DNA from: Candidatus Rokuibacteriota bacterium
GTDB taxonomy: Bacteria; Methylomirabilota; Methylomirabilia; Rokubacteriales; CSP1-6
Length of the DNA stretch: 64,000 nt
Assembly (NCBI GenBank): GCA_003220435.1
Contig: QHSL01000081.1
Location: 19,020 to 83,019, forward strand
Direction of reading: 5' to 3'
Both the position numbers and the translations under genes were made by a program. The notes below the pieces were generated by a model, which saw only the letters and a program-made list of their open reading frames with translations, had not been told where the DNA came from and ran no database searches. Positions 1 through 9,409 of the stretch are shown piece after piece; position 1 is the stretch's first letter, and every line of letters starts with the position of its first letter.

Positions 1-590
1 CAACCGAGGCGGGCGGCGCTCGGGGCAGCGCCTCCCCGGCGCTCGCCGCGTTCCTGGCCGCAGGCTCGGCCACGGACAACCTCGATCCGGCGCCCGTGCG
101 ACTGTCAGCCCAAGTCGGCGGCGTCGACGTCACCAACAGCACCCTGTTCCCCATCGGGACCACCGCGGTGACCTTCCGCTTCCGGGACCAGGCCGGGAAC
201 ATCGGGAGCGCGACCGCGAACGTCACCGTCGTCGCTGGACCCCCGGCGATCTCGGTCGCGATCGCCGGCAGCGGCGTCCGCTCGGGTCGCGTCCTCTTCT
301 ACGACCTCCTGTTCACGAACACCGGGACCAGTGTCGCGAAAGCCGTGTCGCTGCAGCAGATGACGTTCGCGACGCTTTCCGGCAGGGGCAACGTGTCGTA
401 CAACACGCAATATTCGCTGCCGCTGCCGGTCGCGCTTGGCGACGTCGCGGCCGGCGCCTCGATCACGCTCCGCGTGTATCTCACGGTGCCGGTGGCGGTC
501 AGGACGTTCTCGATGACGGAGAGCGGGCAGTTCAAGAACTCGGCGGGAACGACGTTGTCCTATTCCAGCACACAGACGGTGACCCCGTAA
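1..590 (+). CDS. Secreted HYR-domain protein, C-terminal part (5' end outside window)
   Basis: The reading frame is open from the first bases, so the gene begins upstream of the window; the GTG at position 96 lies inside a domain and is not a credible start. The first visible part (about residues 15-75) reads like a HYR module, an immunoglobulin-like fold of extracellular proteins, with a typical TxFPIGTTxVTF core followed by DQAGN and an ATANVTV strand. The rest is a second beta-rich, Thr/Ser/Val-rich domain with FTNTGTS and LGDVAAGASITLRVYL, resembling the conserved-repeat/CARDB-type domains of cell-surface proteins. It ends in TAA at 588-590, followed after 13 bases by another exported protein. 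A structural or adhesive role outside the cell is inference; no catalytic motif is visible. Confidence 0.75.
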   Translation, partial: TEAGGARGSASPALAAFLAAGSATDNLDPAPVRLSAQVGGVDVTNSTLFPIGTTAVTFRFRDQAGNIGSATANVTVVAGPPAISVAIAGSGVRSGRVLFYDLLFTNTGTSVAKAVSLQQMTFATLSGRGNVSYNTQYSLPLPVALGDVAAGASITLRVYLTVPVAVRTFSMTESGQFKNSAGTTLSYSSTQTVTP

Positions 591-603
591 GAGGAGAGCC
601 AAG

Positions 604-1320
604 ATGTTCAAGATTACGCGAGCGGTAGTCGTCCTGGTCACAACGGCGGCGCTGCCGCTGCTGGTCGCCGCCGAGGCGACCGCCGGCGGCGGCTTTTTCC
701 CGAACTTGCCGGTGGGCTTCGTGTTCACGCCGAGCAGCACCTTCATCGCCACGATCGTGCTCGATCCCAACGGCCCGGTGTCGACGGCAGCCCCGGCGAC
801 ACTCACCGGAACCTTCGGATCCATTACCATCACGCGTGTGGACACAGGCACGGCCGTCTCGGCGTTTCAGGTCCAGGCCGATAGCAGCCTCGGCGAGCTG
901 CGGTTCGGCTGCAACCTCAACAGCACGAATGCTCGGTTCGTCCAGGTCGCTCAGAACCAGCCTGGAATGCCCCTCGGCGGCCCCAGCACAGCCAGCAACT
1001 GGCTCGCCACGGACGTGACGCTCAAGCTGTTCAACCAGCTCGGCGTGGCGCTCGTCGATCAGACCAACACGGTTCGGCTGATCCCCGGGATCGCGAGTGT
1101 CATACAGCAGAGCTGCGCGCCGTTCCCGAAGAAGTCGCAGGTCCTGGACGGTCTGCCGCTGAGCGAGCTCGTCGACAAGCACATCACGCCGCTTCCGCCG
1201 ACGTATCCCGATCTGACGATCCCGGGCAACCCGAGCCCGACGCAGCAATGGTTTCCCGGATTCCTGGTCCTCGAGGTGAGTCTGGGCTTCTGGGCGCTTC
1301 CCGGGACACCGCTTCCGTAG
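604..1320 (+). CDS. Exported protein of unknown function
   Basis: This encodes 238 residues starting at ATG after a GAGGAGAG ribosome binding site. Residues 1-26 form a signal peptide: a basic start (MFKITR), a hydrophobic core rich in V, L and A, and a cleavage site near AEATAGG. The mature part is rich in Thr, Pro, Val and Asn with no long hydrophobic stretch, and has a few cysteines (GCNLN, QQSCAPF) that could form a disulfide outside the cytoplasm. I recognise no family. It follows the HYR-domain protein by 13 bases and is followed after 16 bases by the gamma-glutamyltransferase, so the three may be co-transcribed. Signal peptide prediction is firm; function unknown. Confidence 0.7.
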   Translation: MFKITRAVVVLVTTAALPLLVAAEATAGGGFFPNLPVGFVFTPSSTFIATIVLDPNGPVSTAAPATLTGTFGSITITRVDTGTAVSAFQVQADSSLGELRFGCNLNSTNARFVQVAQNQPGMPLGGPSTASNWLATDVTLKLFNQLGVALVDQTNTVRLIPGIASVIQQSCAPFPKKSQVLDGLPLSELVDKHITPLPPTYPDLTIPGNPSPTQQWFPGFLVLEVSLGFWALPGTPLP

Positions 1321-1336
1321 ACAGTAGCCCGGCCGT

Positions 1337-3181
1337 ATGACAAGCCGTCGCCACGGATGGCTCGCGGCGCTGCCGGCCCTGGTGCTCGCGCTGTGCGCCG
1401 GCCGCACGCTCGCCGTCGACGGGATCGTCGGGTCGACCACGTACCGGCCCGAGGTCTCGGCGCGCGTCGGGGTCGCGGCGGTCGGCCGTCACTTCGCCGG
1501 CGAAGCCGCGATGCGCACGTTCGCCCGCGGCGGCAACGCGATCGACGCCGGTGTCGCGGCGACGTTCGCCGCGGCTGTCAGCGAGATCTCCCACTTCGGT
1601 CTCGGCGGCGAGGTTCCCATCGCCATCTATCGCGCCGACCGCAAGGAAACGTCGATCATCAATGGCCAGGGCTGGGCGCCGGCCCCCTCGTCGGCCGATC
1701 TCTTCCGTCGCAGGCGCGGGATTCCCGCGAACGGGCCCAGCGCCGGCACGGTGCCTGCGGTGGTCGACGCGCTCTGCATCGCGCTCGCCGAGATGGGCAC
1801 GCTCACTCTCGCCGACGTCCTCGGCCCGGCGATCGAGTTGACCGACGGCTTTCCCTGGTACGACTTCCTCACCCTGTACCTGCGGCCCGAGGTCGAGCGC
1901 ATGGCGGCTTACCCGAGCGCGGCCCGAGTCTACATGCCGGGCGGAGCGATCCCGTCGGTCGGGAGCCTGTTCCGCCAACCCGATCTCGGTCGGACCCTGC
2001 GCGCCCTCGTCGACGCCGAGCAGAAGAACAAGCACCTCGGCCGACACACGGCCATCTACGCCGCACGAGATCGTTTCTACCGGGGTGACATCGGGCAACG
2101 GATCGCCGCGTCCGTGCAAGCGGCCGGCGGGCTCCTCAGCGAAGCCGACCTGGCCTCGTATCGAGGGCGGATCGAGCCGCCGACCCGCGGCCTCTTCAAG
2201 ACGCGCCGCGGGACGTACGAGGTCCTCAAGACCAGCTTCTGGGGTCAGGGCCCAGCCCTGCTGCAAGCGCTCGCGATCCTCCAGGCCTTCGACCTCGAGC
2301 GCATGGGCCACAACTCCACCGAGTACATCCACACCGTCGCCGAGGCGCTGAAGCTCGCGCTCGCCGACCGCGACGAGTTCTACGGCGATCCCGACTTCGC
2401 AAAGATCCCGGGCCTCGGCCTCCTGTCCGACGGCTACGCGGCGGAGCGGCGCAAGCTCATCGATCCCATGGTCGCGAACAACCAGCCCCGTCCCGGCGAC
2501 CCGTGGAAGTTTCAGCCGTCGTCGGGACAAGAGCGTCGTCCGCGTCTCGCCGCTCGCGGCCACGAGACGCAAGACGGGAGCCTGCCGAAGCCCCTCGACA
2601 CCACGACGATCAACGTCGCCGATGCCCAGGGCAACTTGTTCTCGGCCTCGCCGTCCTCGGCCTGGTTCACCGGAGGCACGTTCATCGCCGGCGACACCGG
2701 CGTCCCGCTAGGCAACCGCATGCAGGCGTTCGTCCTCGACGACGACCATCCCAACGTGATTCGCGCCGGCAAGCGTCCCAGGACGACGCTGAGCCCGACG
2801 ATCGTGCTACGCGACGGCCAGCCGTTCCTGGCCCTCAGCAGCCCCGGCGGCGACAGCCAGGAGCAGCAGGCCCTCCAGGTCATCCTGAACATCGCGGTGT
2901 TCGGCATGCGCGCCCAGGAAGCCATCGAGGCGCCCCGGTTCAACACGTTCCACTACCGTGAGAGCTTCCGCGACCACCGCCTCGCGCTGGGCGTGCTCCA
3001 GCTCGAGAACCGTATCTCCCCGGGGGTGGCCGAGGCGCTCGCCCGCCTCGGTCATCGCATCGGCGTCGTCGGTCCTTTCATGATGGACACGGGCACCGCG
3101 CTCGTCGGCGTGGACGCCGATCACCACACGCTCTTCGGCGCGGCCGACGTGCGGCGTCAACGGTTCGTGGTGGGCTGGTGA
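1337..3181 (+). CDS. Gamma-glutamyltransferase family protein, exported
   Basis: This encodes 614 residues, a usual length for the Ntn-hydrolase GGT family, which cleaves gamma-glutamyl bonds (for example in glutathione) after self-processing. It starts with a signal peptide (residues 1 to about 27, ending RTLAVDG), so it should act in the periplasm or outside. The large-subunit signature MRTFARGGNAIDAGVAA is present. The processing and catalytic threonine falls in DTTTINVADAQGN; the first Thr of the TTT run, about residue 422, aligns with the TTH threonine of E. coli GGT. The substrate-binding SSPGGDSQ loop is also present. The third position of the TT-H motif is Thr and the loop reads PGGD rather than PGGS, so it is a divergent GGT and the substrate may not be glutathione. 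No known partner gene is adjacent. Confidence 0.88.
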   Translation: MTSRRHGWLAALPALVLALCAGRTLAVDGIVGSTTYRPEVSARVGVAAVGRHFAGEAAMRTFARGGNAIDAGVAATFAAAVSEISHFGLGGEVPIAIYRADRKETSIINGQGWAPAPSSADLFRRRRGIPANGPSAGTVPAVVDALCIALAEMGTLTLADVLGPAIELTDGFPWYDFLTLYLRPEVERMAAYPSAARVYMPGGAIPSVGSLFRQPDLGRTLRALVDAEQKNKHLGRHTAIYAARDRFYRGDIGQRIAASVQAAGGLLSEADLASYRGRIEPPTRGLFKTRRGTYEVLKTSFWGQGPALLQALAILQAFDLERMGHNSTEYIHTVAEALKLALADRDEFYGDPDFAKIPGLGLLSDGYAAERRKLIDPMVANNQPRPGDPWKFQPSSGQERRPRLAARGHETQDGSLPKPLDTTTINVADAQGNLFSASPSSAWFTGGTFIAGDTGVPLGNRMQAFVLDDDHPNVIRAGKRPRTTLSPTIVLRDGQPFLALSSPGGDSQEQQALQVILNIAVFGMRAQEAIEAPRFNTFHYRESFRDHRLALGVLQLENRISPGVAEALARLGHRIGVVGPFMMDTGTALVGVDADHHTLFGAADVRRQRFVVGW

Positions 3182-3377
3182 CGCGAGCTCGCTTCGACAC
3201 ACGAGCGTTTGTGTAGGGTGCCCTGAGCCCGTTGCACCCCGCACCGCGTCCCCGTCGTTAGTCCCGCGCGAACTGCGCTCTCTCCGCGCGGTTTCGTCTG
3301 GCCCGGATCTTGTACCCGCCATCGCGCACTGAGGCCGCCGCGCGTCTCGAGCGCGGCGCGTCCGGGAGGACAATGCG

Positions 3378-6300
3378 ATGCGGACCCTCAAGCGTGCGTG
3401 TGTCGCTGGCGGAGTCGCGCTCCTTCTGTCGACGCCTACGTTCGCGTCGTCCGGCGTCTCGAATCAGCGCTCTGAGCTTCTCAGCGCCTCCGATTCTCTC
3501 AACGCCCAACCGCCGGGTGCGCCGACCCACACGTCTCGAGCGATTCCGGGAGATCTCGCGCGCCCGGCGAGACCTCAACGCCCCGCCGACCAGCGAGTGA
3601 ACACGCTGAGCGGCTCGCTAGAGAGCTCCGGCACGCCTGGGACCTTCAGCGCCGACACCTTCCAGAATGACCTGTTCACCGGCGCGGCGACCGCCGAGAT
3701 CCCCATCGTGGTTCCGGCTGGCACGGCCGGTGTCGCACCGAAGATCGCCCTCCGCTACAGCAGCAGCGCGGTCGACGAGCTCCCAGAGCGAGACCAGGCG
3801 CAGTCGGCCGGGCTCGGCTGGATCCTCGACGTCGGCGGCTTCATCCTGCGCGATCTGAAGAACTCCACCGCCACCACCGACGACACGTTCAAGCTCGTGT
3901 TCGGGAGCGTGGTGTACGACCTGGTGCTGGTGGACGGCGCGCAGAACGTCTACCACACCAAGGACGACGTGTTCGTGAAGATCCAATACGTCTCGTCGTC
4001 GGATTCCTGGGTGCTCACCACCAAGGACGGAACCCAGCACCGATTCGGCTACAACGCCGACAGCAAAGCCATCGCCCGAGGGCTCGACCTCACGACCGCG
4101 ATTACCTATAAGTACCTCCTCGACCGGGCCGCGACGACGAGCGGCGTCGCCGTGCAGTACGCGTACTCCAAGCAGACCGCCACCATCGCCTCGAATGGTC
4201 AGACATACGACCAGGCCGTCTATCCCGCCGCGGTCACCTGGGCCTATTCAGGGTCGTCGGCGATCGGTGCTATCCGTCAGGTGCGCTTCATCTGGGCGCC
4301 TCGCTCCGACTGGACCGATACCAGCGGGTCCACGGCCATGTCGTTCTTCGAACGCGACCGTATGGACAAGATCGAGGTCAGCGTCGGTGGGAGCTTGATT
4401 CGGCGATACGACCTGGCCTTCGACTACTCGATCGATCGTGATCCAAGCTACACGTGGGGTGGAGGCGCCAGCGGCGACCTCACGCTGAGAAACGTCACCA
4501 TCTACGGGGCGGACGGCGCCTCCACGCTGCCTCCGCTGACCTTCGCGTACACGGACGCTCGCTTGAACAGCGCGAGCAACGGCATCGGCGGCACGGTCAC
4601 CTACCGCTACGAACGCGTGACGACGAGCCCCCTGTACTCGGCGATGTCCGGCAGCTACGACCCGGACGGGAACTTCAACTGCGGGGATCGCCGGCCCAGC
4701 ACCACCATCATCGACCCCCCGTGTGAAGTTTCCCTCGTCGGACATATCTTCCCGGGCCCCGCCGCGGGAACCATCCCCCTGTACTCGGCGATGTCCGGCA
4801 GCTCCGATTCGGACGGGAACTTCAACTGCGGGGATCGCCGGCCCAGCACCACCATCATCGACCCGGCCTGTGGGGCTTCCCTCGTCGGACATCTCTTCCC
4901 GAGCCCGGGGCAGGGAACCGTTCCGCTGTACTCGGCGATGTTCGGCAGCTACGACCCGGACGGGAACTACAACTGTGGGGATCGCCGGCCCAGCACCACC
5001 ACCATCGACCCCTCCTGCGAGGCTTCCCTCGTCGGACATATCTACTCCGGAAAGGTCGACCGCTATCGTGTGACCGCGCGAAGCCTCGGCGATGGCCGCG
5101 GTGGAACGTCCACGGTGACCTTCAGCTACAGCGGGCTTGGGCTGAGCAGCGACGGCAAGGAGTTCCGGGGGCACTCGGCGGTGCGCGCGACCGATCCGCT
5201 CGGGCACTACACCGACACGTGGTTCAACCAGGATGATCTTCTCAAGGGGCGCGCCTACCATAGCCAGACGCGCCACCGCAACGGGTCGCTCCTCGACGAG
5301 GTCACGAACACTTGGCTCACGAGCACTCCGTACCCGGGCGTCACGTTCGCCAGGTTCGCTCAGACCGACATGGCGACCTGTGACGATGCCGGCGCCGAGT
5401 GCAAGACCGCGCGTCAAAGCTTCGAATACGACGCCTATGGCAATCTCACCCGGAGCTATCAGTGGGGGGATGTTGCCGTCAGCGGCGACGAGCGCGATGA
5501 GTACATCGACTGGGCGGTGGACGCTGCGACCTGGTTGCATCTTCCCAAGCGCACCGCGCTCTACGACTCCACAGGCGCACTGCTGCGGGAGCGCTGGCTG
5601 TCCTACGACGGCCTCGGCTGGGGGGCGCTCGGAGCCCGGGGCCTCCTGACCCGCGAAGAGCGCCGGCGGGTCGGCGACATGGGGAGCATGGGCAATCCGG
5701 TGGCCACGTCGGGTTACGACGGCTACGGCAACCGCACCGCAATCACGGATCCCCGCGGCTGCACGGCGACGATCGCGTTCGAGAGCGGCAGCCACACCTA
5801 TCCCGCGACCGTCACCACCTGTCTGGGGCACACGCTGACCTTCGCCTACGATGCCCGCTGGGGCCAGCGAACGGGCGAGAGCGACCCGAACAATCAGACG
5901 ACCACCTACACCTACGATGTCTTCGGGCGATTGACCAAGGCCACCGGGCCGCTCGACACCGGCTCGCAGTATGGCTCGATGAGCCGCGTGTACGAGGACT
6001 TCGGGAATGCGTCCGCGCAGCGGATCGTGACCTATCGCACCACCGACCACGGCACGGCGAGTGCCATCTGGGATGATCGGTACTTCGATGGACTGGGGCG
6101 CGTCTACCTCCGCCGATCTCAGGGCCCCGGGAGCCAGATCATCTCCCGGGAGGCCACCTTCGACTCGCGGGGACTGGTGGCGACGCAGACGGCTCCCCAC
6201 TTCTCAACGGAAGGCGCCGCCGTCACGGTGTTCGCGTACGACGCCCGCGGCCGCCAGACGCAGACGAGATATCCCGATGGAACAAGCGTCAACGCAGCGT

Positions 6301-8783
6301 ACGCGCCAGGTCGCATCACCCTCACGGATCAACGCAACAATGTCACGCGCCGTTTCCAAGACATCCACGGACAGCTCATCCGAGTCGAGGAAGTCAACGG
6401 CGGCGAGACCTACTCGACACTCTATGCGTACGACGCGGCTGGCGCCCTCGTCCGCGTCACGAATCATCTCGGCCACGTCACCACGCTGTCGTACGATCTC
6501 CTCGGTCGCAAGACCGTCACGAGCGACCCCAACACCGGGACCTCGACGTACGGTTACGAGCCCGGGGGCAACCTCCTCAGCCAGACCGACGCTCGGAATC
6601 AGACGGTGGCGTTCACCTACGACATGCAAGGACGGGTGCTGACCAAGACCTCTCCCCCGGACGCCCAGGTCACGTGGAGCTACGACGACCCCGCGGTCGC
6701 GTATTCGCAGGGCCGCGTCACACGGATCGAGGATGCGGTGAGCGCCACGACGTTCACGTACGATCCCGTGGGCCGCGTGACTCAGACACAACGGCTCCTC
6801 GATGGAACGACCTATACGATGTCCCGGAGCTACAACGCGTTAGGCCGGGTCGTCCGTCGGGTCTTTCCCGACGGCGATTCGGTGAACTATACGTACAACG
6901 AGGCGGGCTGGCTTGCGTCCGTCCCCCCTTACATCAGCGGGATCACCTACAACGCGCGCGGCCAGCAAACGCAGCAGCAGTACGCCAACGGGGTGACCAC
7001 AACCCTGACGTATGATCCAACCAACTTTCGCCCCCTCACTCGCTCGACCACAGGGCCGACCGGATCGCACCAGAACCTGACCTACGGCCACGATCCAGCC
7101 GGCAACATCACCTGGGTCAGCGACGCCGTTTGGACCGCCAGCCGGAACTTCACCTATGACGCGCTGAACCGCCTGACCTCGGCGAACGGCACGTTCGGCG
7201 CCGGCCCGGATCCCACCACCGAGAACTACGACTACAATGCCATCGGCGACGTCGTCGAGAAGGCGGGCGTCCTTTACGCCTACGGCGACCCGCTCCATCC
7301 GTCAGCCGTGACGAGCCGCAGCGACGGGCCGACCTATACCTACGACGCCAGCGGCAATATCCTCACGAGCGCTGGTCGTACTCTCGCCTGGGACGCCGAC
7401 AATCGGCTCACCGGCGTGACCCTGGGCAGCGGCACGACGACATTTGCCTATGACCCGGCCGGTGCTCGGGTCCGCAAGACGACGTCGGCCGGCGTCACGC
7501 GCTATCCGTTCCCGGGTTACGAGGTCGATCCCTATGGCGTGACCACCAAGTACCTGGGGGGCGTCGCGAAGAAATCTACTGGAGTCGTGCTCTTCTACCA
7601 TAACGATCACCTCGGCGGCGTGAACGTCGTTACCGACGCCTCGGGCGCCCGCGTGCAGCTCGAGGAGTACGACCCGTGGGGCCAGGAATCTCGCGCCGAG
7701 GGTACCGCCGACCCGACGCACCGCTTCACCGGCAAGGAGCTCGATCCAGAGACCGGCCTGTACTACTACGGAGGCCGCTACTACGATGCTACCCTGGGCA
7801 GATTCGTCAGCGCGGATCCCTTCGTCCCCGCGCCGACCAATCCGCAGTCGCTCAACCGCTACGGCTACGTGATCAACAACCCCGCCAACCTCATCGACCC
7901 CTCGGGATTTTCCTTCCTGAGCAAACTCTTCAAGTCGATCCGGAAGTGGGCCCGCGGTCACGAGGTCATGTCGATCACGATGGGTCTCAATCTCATGTCG
8001 ATACCGCTGCCAGAAGCGCACGCGATCGGCATCACGATGCTGGCGGCAACCCCGAATGGAAGTCTCGCGCTCGCGTCCGGAATCATCGCGGGAACCGCAG
8101 TCGCCACCTTCTATTGTGGCGGCTGTGGCGCCGCGGTCGGCGCTCTTGTCGGGGAACTCGTCGGCCTCTACTCCGCCAAGGCGAGTGGAGGCGACGTCTT
8201 GTCCGGCGTGGTGGTCGGTGGAGCCGCCGGGGCTGTGACCGGATACCTCGGCGGGTACATCGGCTCGCTGGACCCGGAAGGGGGCTTCTGGCTCAACGTG
8301 GGGAGCTGGGCCGTCAAGGGCGGCGGGCAAGGAATCGCGTCCGGGTACGCCGGGGGTCGCGGGAGCCTCCAATCGATCGCGATCGGATCCGCGATCGGGT
8401 CGGCGACCGCCGTCGTGCTGAACTCTGCGTACTACGGCATGGTGGAGTACGACGCCACGTTCGAGCCGGGCGGGGCGGCGAAAGACAAGCTCACGAGCAC
8501 GACGATGCCATGTCAAGGCTGCAACAACGTTGCATTCGCAGACCCTGTGGCAGGCTCATGCGATTTGTGCGAAGGGGCCCCCTTCTCGAGGGCGATGAAT
8601 AGGATTCCGGGCATCAACGCGACTGCCGGATTTCACGATGCCCTGCTCGTTCGGCTGGAGCTGGGGGGCCTCTCCCAGCTGGGCGTCGCCGTGGCCAACT
8701 ATCCAACAATCCTCCCCTCCGCGGCACTGTCCTACGGTGCCCTGACGCCCGGCGTGCCGGCGACAGCGATCATGGATCGGTAG
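3378..8783 (+). CDS. RHS/YD-repeat protein with SpvB-like N-terminus and variable C-terminal tip
   Basis: This encodes 1801 residues from ATG, with GGAGG 8 bases upstream. Residues 1-24 are a signal peptide (core GGVALLLSTPTFA). From about residue 90 there is an SpvB-like segment (TGAATAEIPIVVPAGTAG), then a three-unit Cys-containing repeat (residues about 418-557), then roughly 700 residues of YD repeats such as YDAFGRL-type motifs. The RHS core closes with RFTGKELDPETGLYYYGGRYYD and ends in DPSG (1507-1510), the usual boundary before a variable tip. The 291-residue tip has glycine-zipper-like hydrophobic stretches, a CxxC pair near 1712 and another further on, and an NATAGFHD...PSAALSYGAL end seen in other RHS tips. 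The family forms shells carrying toxins or secreted effectors; toxin activity here is inference. The Sel1-repeat lipoprotein starts 1 base after its stop and is a candidate immunity partner. Confidence 0.92.
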   Translation: MRTLKRACVAGGVALLLSTPTFASSGVSNQRSELLSASDSLNAQPPGAPTHTSRAIPGDLARPARPQRPADQRVNTLSGSLESSGTPGTFSADTFQNDLFTGAATAEIPIVVPAGTAGVAPKIALRYSSSAVDELPERDQAQSAGLGWILDVGGFILRDLKNSTATTDDTFKLVFGSVVYDLVLVDGAQNVYHTKDDVFVKIQYVSSSDSWVLTTKDGTQHRFGYNADSKAIARGLDLTTAITYKYLLDRAATTSGVAVQYAYSKQTATIASNGQTYDQAVYPAAVTWAYSGSSAIGAIRQVRFIWAPRSDWTDTSGSTAMSFFERDRMDKIEVSVGGSLIRRYDLAFDYSIDRDPSYTWGGGASGDLTLRNVTIYGADGASTLPPLTFAYTDARLNSASNGIGGTVTYRYERVTTSPLYSAMSGSYDPDGNFNCGDRRPSTTIIDPPCEVSLVGHIFPGPAAGTIPLYSAMSGSSDSDGNFNCGDRRPSTTIIDPACGASLVGHLFPSPGQGTVPLYSAMFGSYDPDGNYNCGDRRPSTTTIDPSCEASLVGHIYSGKVDRYRVTARSLGDGRGGTSTVTFSYSGLGLSSDGKEFRGHSAVRATDPLGHYTDTWFNQDDLLKGRAYHSQTRHRNGSLLDEVTNTWLTSTPYPGVTFARFAQTDMATCDDAGAECKTARQSFEYDAYGNLTRSYQWGDVAVSGDERDEYIDWAVDAATWLHLPKRTALYDSTGALLRERWLSYDGLGWGALGARGLLTREERRRVGDMGSMGNPVATSGYDGYGNRTAITDPRGCTATIAFESGSHTYPATVTTCLGHTLTFAYDARWGQRTGESDPNNQTTTYTYDVFGRLTKATGPLDTGSQYGSMSRVYEDFGNASAQRIVTYRTTDHGTASAIWDDRYFDGLGRVYLRRSQGPGSQIISREATFDSRGLVATQTAPHFSTEGAAVTVFAYDARGRQTQTRYPDGTSVNAAYAPGRITLTDQRNNVTRRFQDIHGQLIRVEEVNGGETYSTLYAYDAAGALVRVTNHLGHVTTLSYDLLGRKTVTSDPNTGTSTYGYEPGGNLLSQTDARNQTVAFTYDMQGRVLTKTSPPDAQVTWSYDDPAVAYSQGRVTRIEDAVSATTFTYDPVGRVTQTQRLLDGTTYTMSRSYNALGRVVRRVFPDGDSVNYTYNEAGWLASVPPYISGITYNARGQQTQQQYANGVTTTLTYDPTNFRPLTRSTTGPTGSHQNLTYGHDPAGNITWVSDAVWTASRNFTYDALNRLTSANGTFGAGPDPTTENYDYNAIGDVVEKAGVLYAYGDPLHPSAVTSRSDGPTYTYDASGNILTSAGRTLAWDADNRLTGVTLGSGTTTFAYDPAGARVRKTTSAGVTRYPFPGYEVDPYGVTTKYLGGVAKKSTGVVLFYHNDHLGGVNVVTDASGARVQLEEYDPWGQESRAEGTADPTHRFTGKELDPETGLYYYGGRYYDATLGRFVSADPFVPAPTNPQSLNRYGYVINNPANLIDPSGFSFLSKLFKSIRKWARGHEVMSITMGLNLMSIPLPEAHAIGITMLAATPNGSLALASGIIAGTAVATFYCGGCGAAVGALVGELVGLYSAKASGGDVLSGVVVGGAAGAVTGYLGGYIGSLDPEGGFWLNVGSWAVKGGGQGIASGYAGGRGSLQSIAIGSAIGSATAVVLNSAYYGMVEYDATFEPGGAAKDKLTSTTMPCQGCNNVAFADPVAGSCDLCEGAPFSRAMNRIPGINATAGFHDALLVRLELGGLSQLGVAVANYPTILPSAALSYGALTPGVPATAIMDR
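4629..5048 (+). repeat. Three tandem in-frame 147-base units inside the RHS gene
   Basis: Units begin at 4629, 4776 and 4923, with a period of exactly 147 bases (49 codons). Each starts PLYSAM(S/F)GS and runs through a CGDRRPSTT(I/T)IDP core, a second cysteine and SLVGH. The units are near-identical at the DNA level with a few substitutions, and the third loses similarity after about 5045. Each unit carries two cysteines. The near identity suggests recent duplication. The block interrupts the SpvB-like N-terminal region, and its effect on the protein is unknown. Confidence 0.95.
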
Positions 8784-8784
8784 C

Positions 8785-9405
8785 ATGGCACGGAACGCGG
8801 CCTGGTCTGCCCTGGCATCGACAGTGGTCGTGATCACCATGGCCGCCTGCTCGGCCGAGATGGACTACCAACGCGATCGCGAGTCGTTCGAGCGAACGCG
8901 CGCACGAGCGGAACGAGGCGATCTTGTCGCCGCGCTACACCTCGGGACTTCGTATCGGCGCGGAATCGGGACTGCGCGCGATCCCCAGGCGGCTCTCTAC
9001 TGGTATGAGCTCGGAGGCCCGCACGGTGGCTGGGCAGCGATCGGAACCATGTACGAGGAAGGCGATGGAGTGGACCGAGACCCGGAGCGCGCGGTGTCCT
9101 ATTATCTGCGAGCGTCGGAGAGCGGAGACCCGGTCTCGATGTATCGCGTCGGCTGTATGCACGGCGAGCGTCGAATCACGGCGCCCGACCCCGTCGAGGG
9201 CTACGCGTGGCTGCTGCTCGCAAAGAGTATCGGCGACTCGAGCGGCACGTGTCTCGTGGCGCACTACACGTGCAATCAATGGGCGATCAAGGATCGTCCC
9301 GGGTGCCGAGCGCGTCTGCGAGACACGCTGACGCCGGAGGAGCGCGCCGAGGCCGAGCGCCGCGCCGGCGACTGGCTCGCGGCGTGGTCCAGATCGAAAA
9401 AGTAG
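8785..9405 (+). CDS. Sel1-repeat lipoprotein, possible partner of the RHS protein
   Basis: This encodes 206 residues. The N-terminus has a hydrophobic segment ending MAACS, a lipobox-like site that would place a lipidated Cys near residue 22 and anchor the protein in the envelope. Residues about 50-155 contain three Sel1-type helical repeats, recognisable by GDLVAALHLGTSYRRG, the IGTMYEEGDGV unit and SMYRVGCM. The tail is charged and helical. Sel1 repeats mediate protein-protein contacts. The gene begins 1 base after the RHS stop on the same strand, so the two are almost certainly co-transcribed. Sel1 and TPR-like proteins are among known immunity-protein folds in polymorphic toxin systems, so an immunity or accessory role is plausible but inferred. 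It converges with the FabH-like gene after 4 bases. Confidence 0.8.
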   Translation: MARNAAWSALASTVVVITMAACSAEMDYQRDRESFERTRARAERGDLVAALHLGTSYRRGIGTARDPQAALYWYELGGPHGGWAAIGTMYEEGDGVDRDPERAVSYYLRASESGDPVSMYRVGCMHGERRITAPDPVEGYAWLLLAKSIGDSSGTCLVAHYTCNQWAIKDRPGCRARLRDTLTPEERAEAERRAGDWLAAWSRSKK

Positions 9406-9409
9406 GACG

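Noticed and set aside
3336..3358. CGCCGCGC/GCGCGGCG hairpin ahead of the RHS gene
   Set aside because: GC-only stems of this length are frequent by chance here and there is no T-tract, so I did not call a terminator.
4629..5048. Tandem repeats considered as a CRISPR array
   Set aside because: The units are in frame, 147 bases long, contiguous and coding; there are no spacers.
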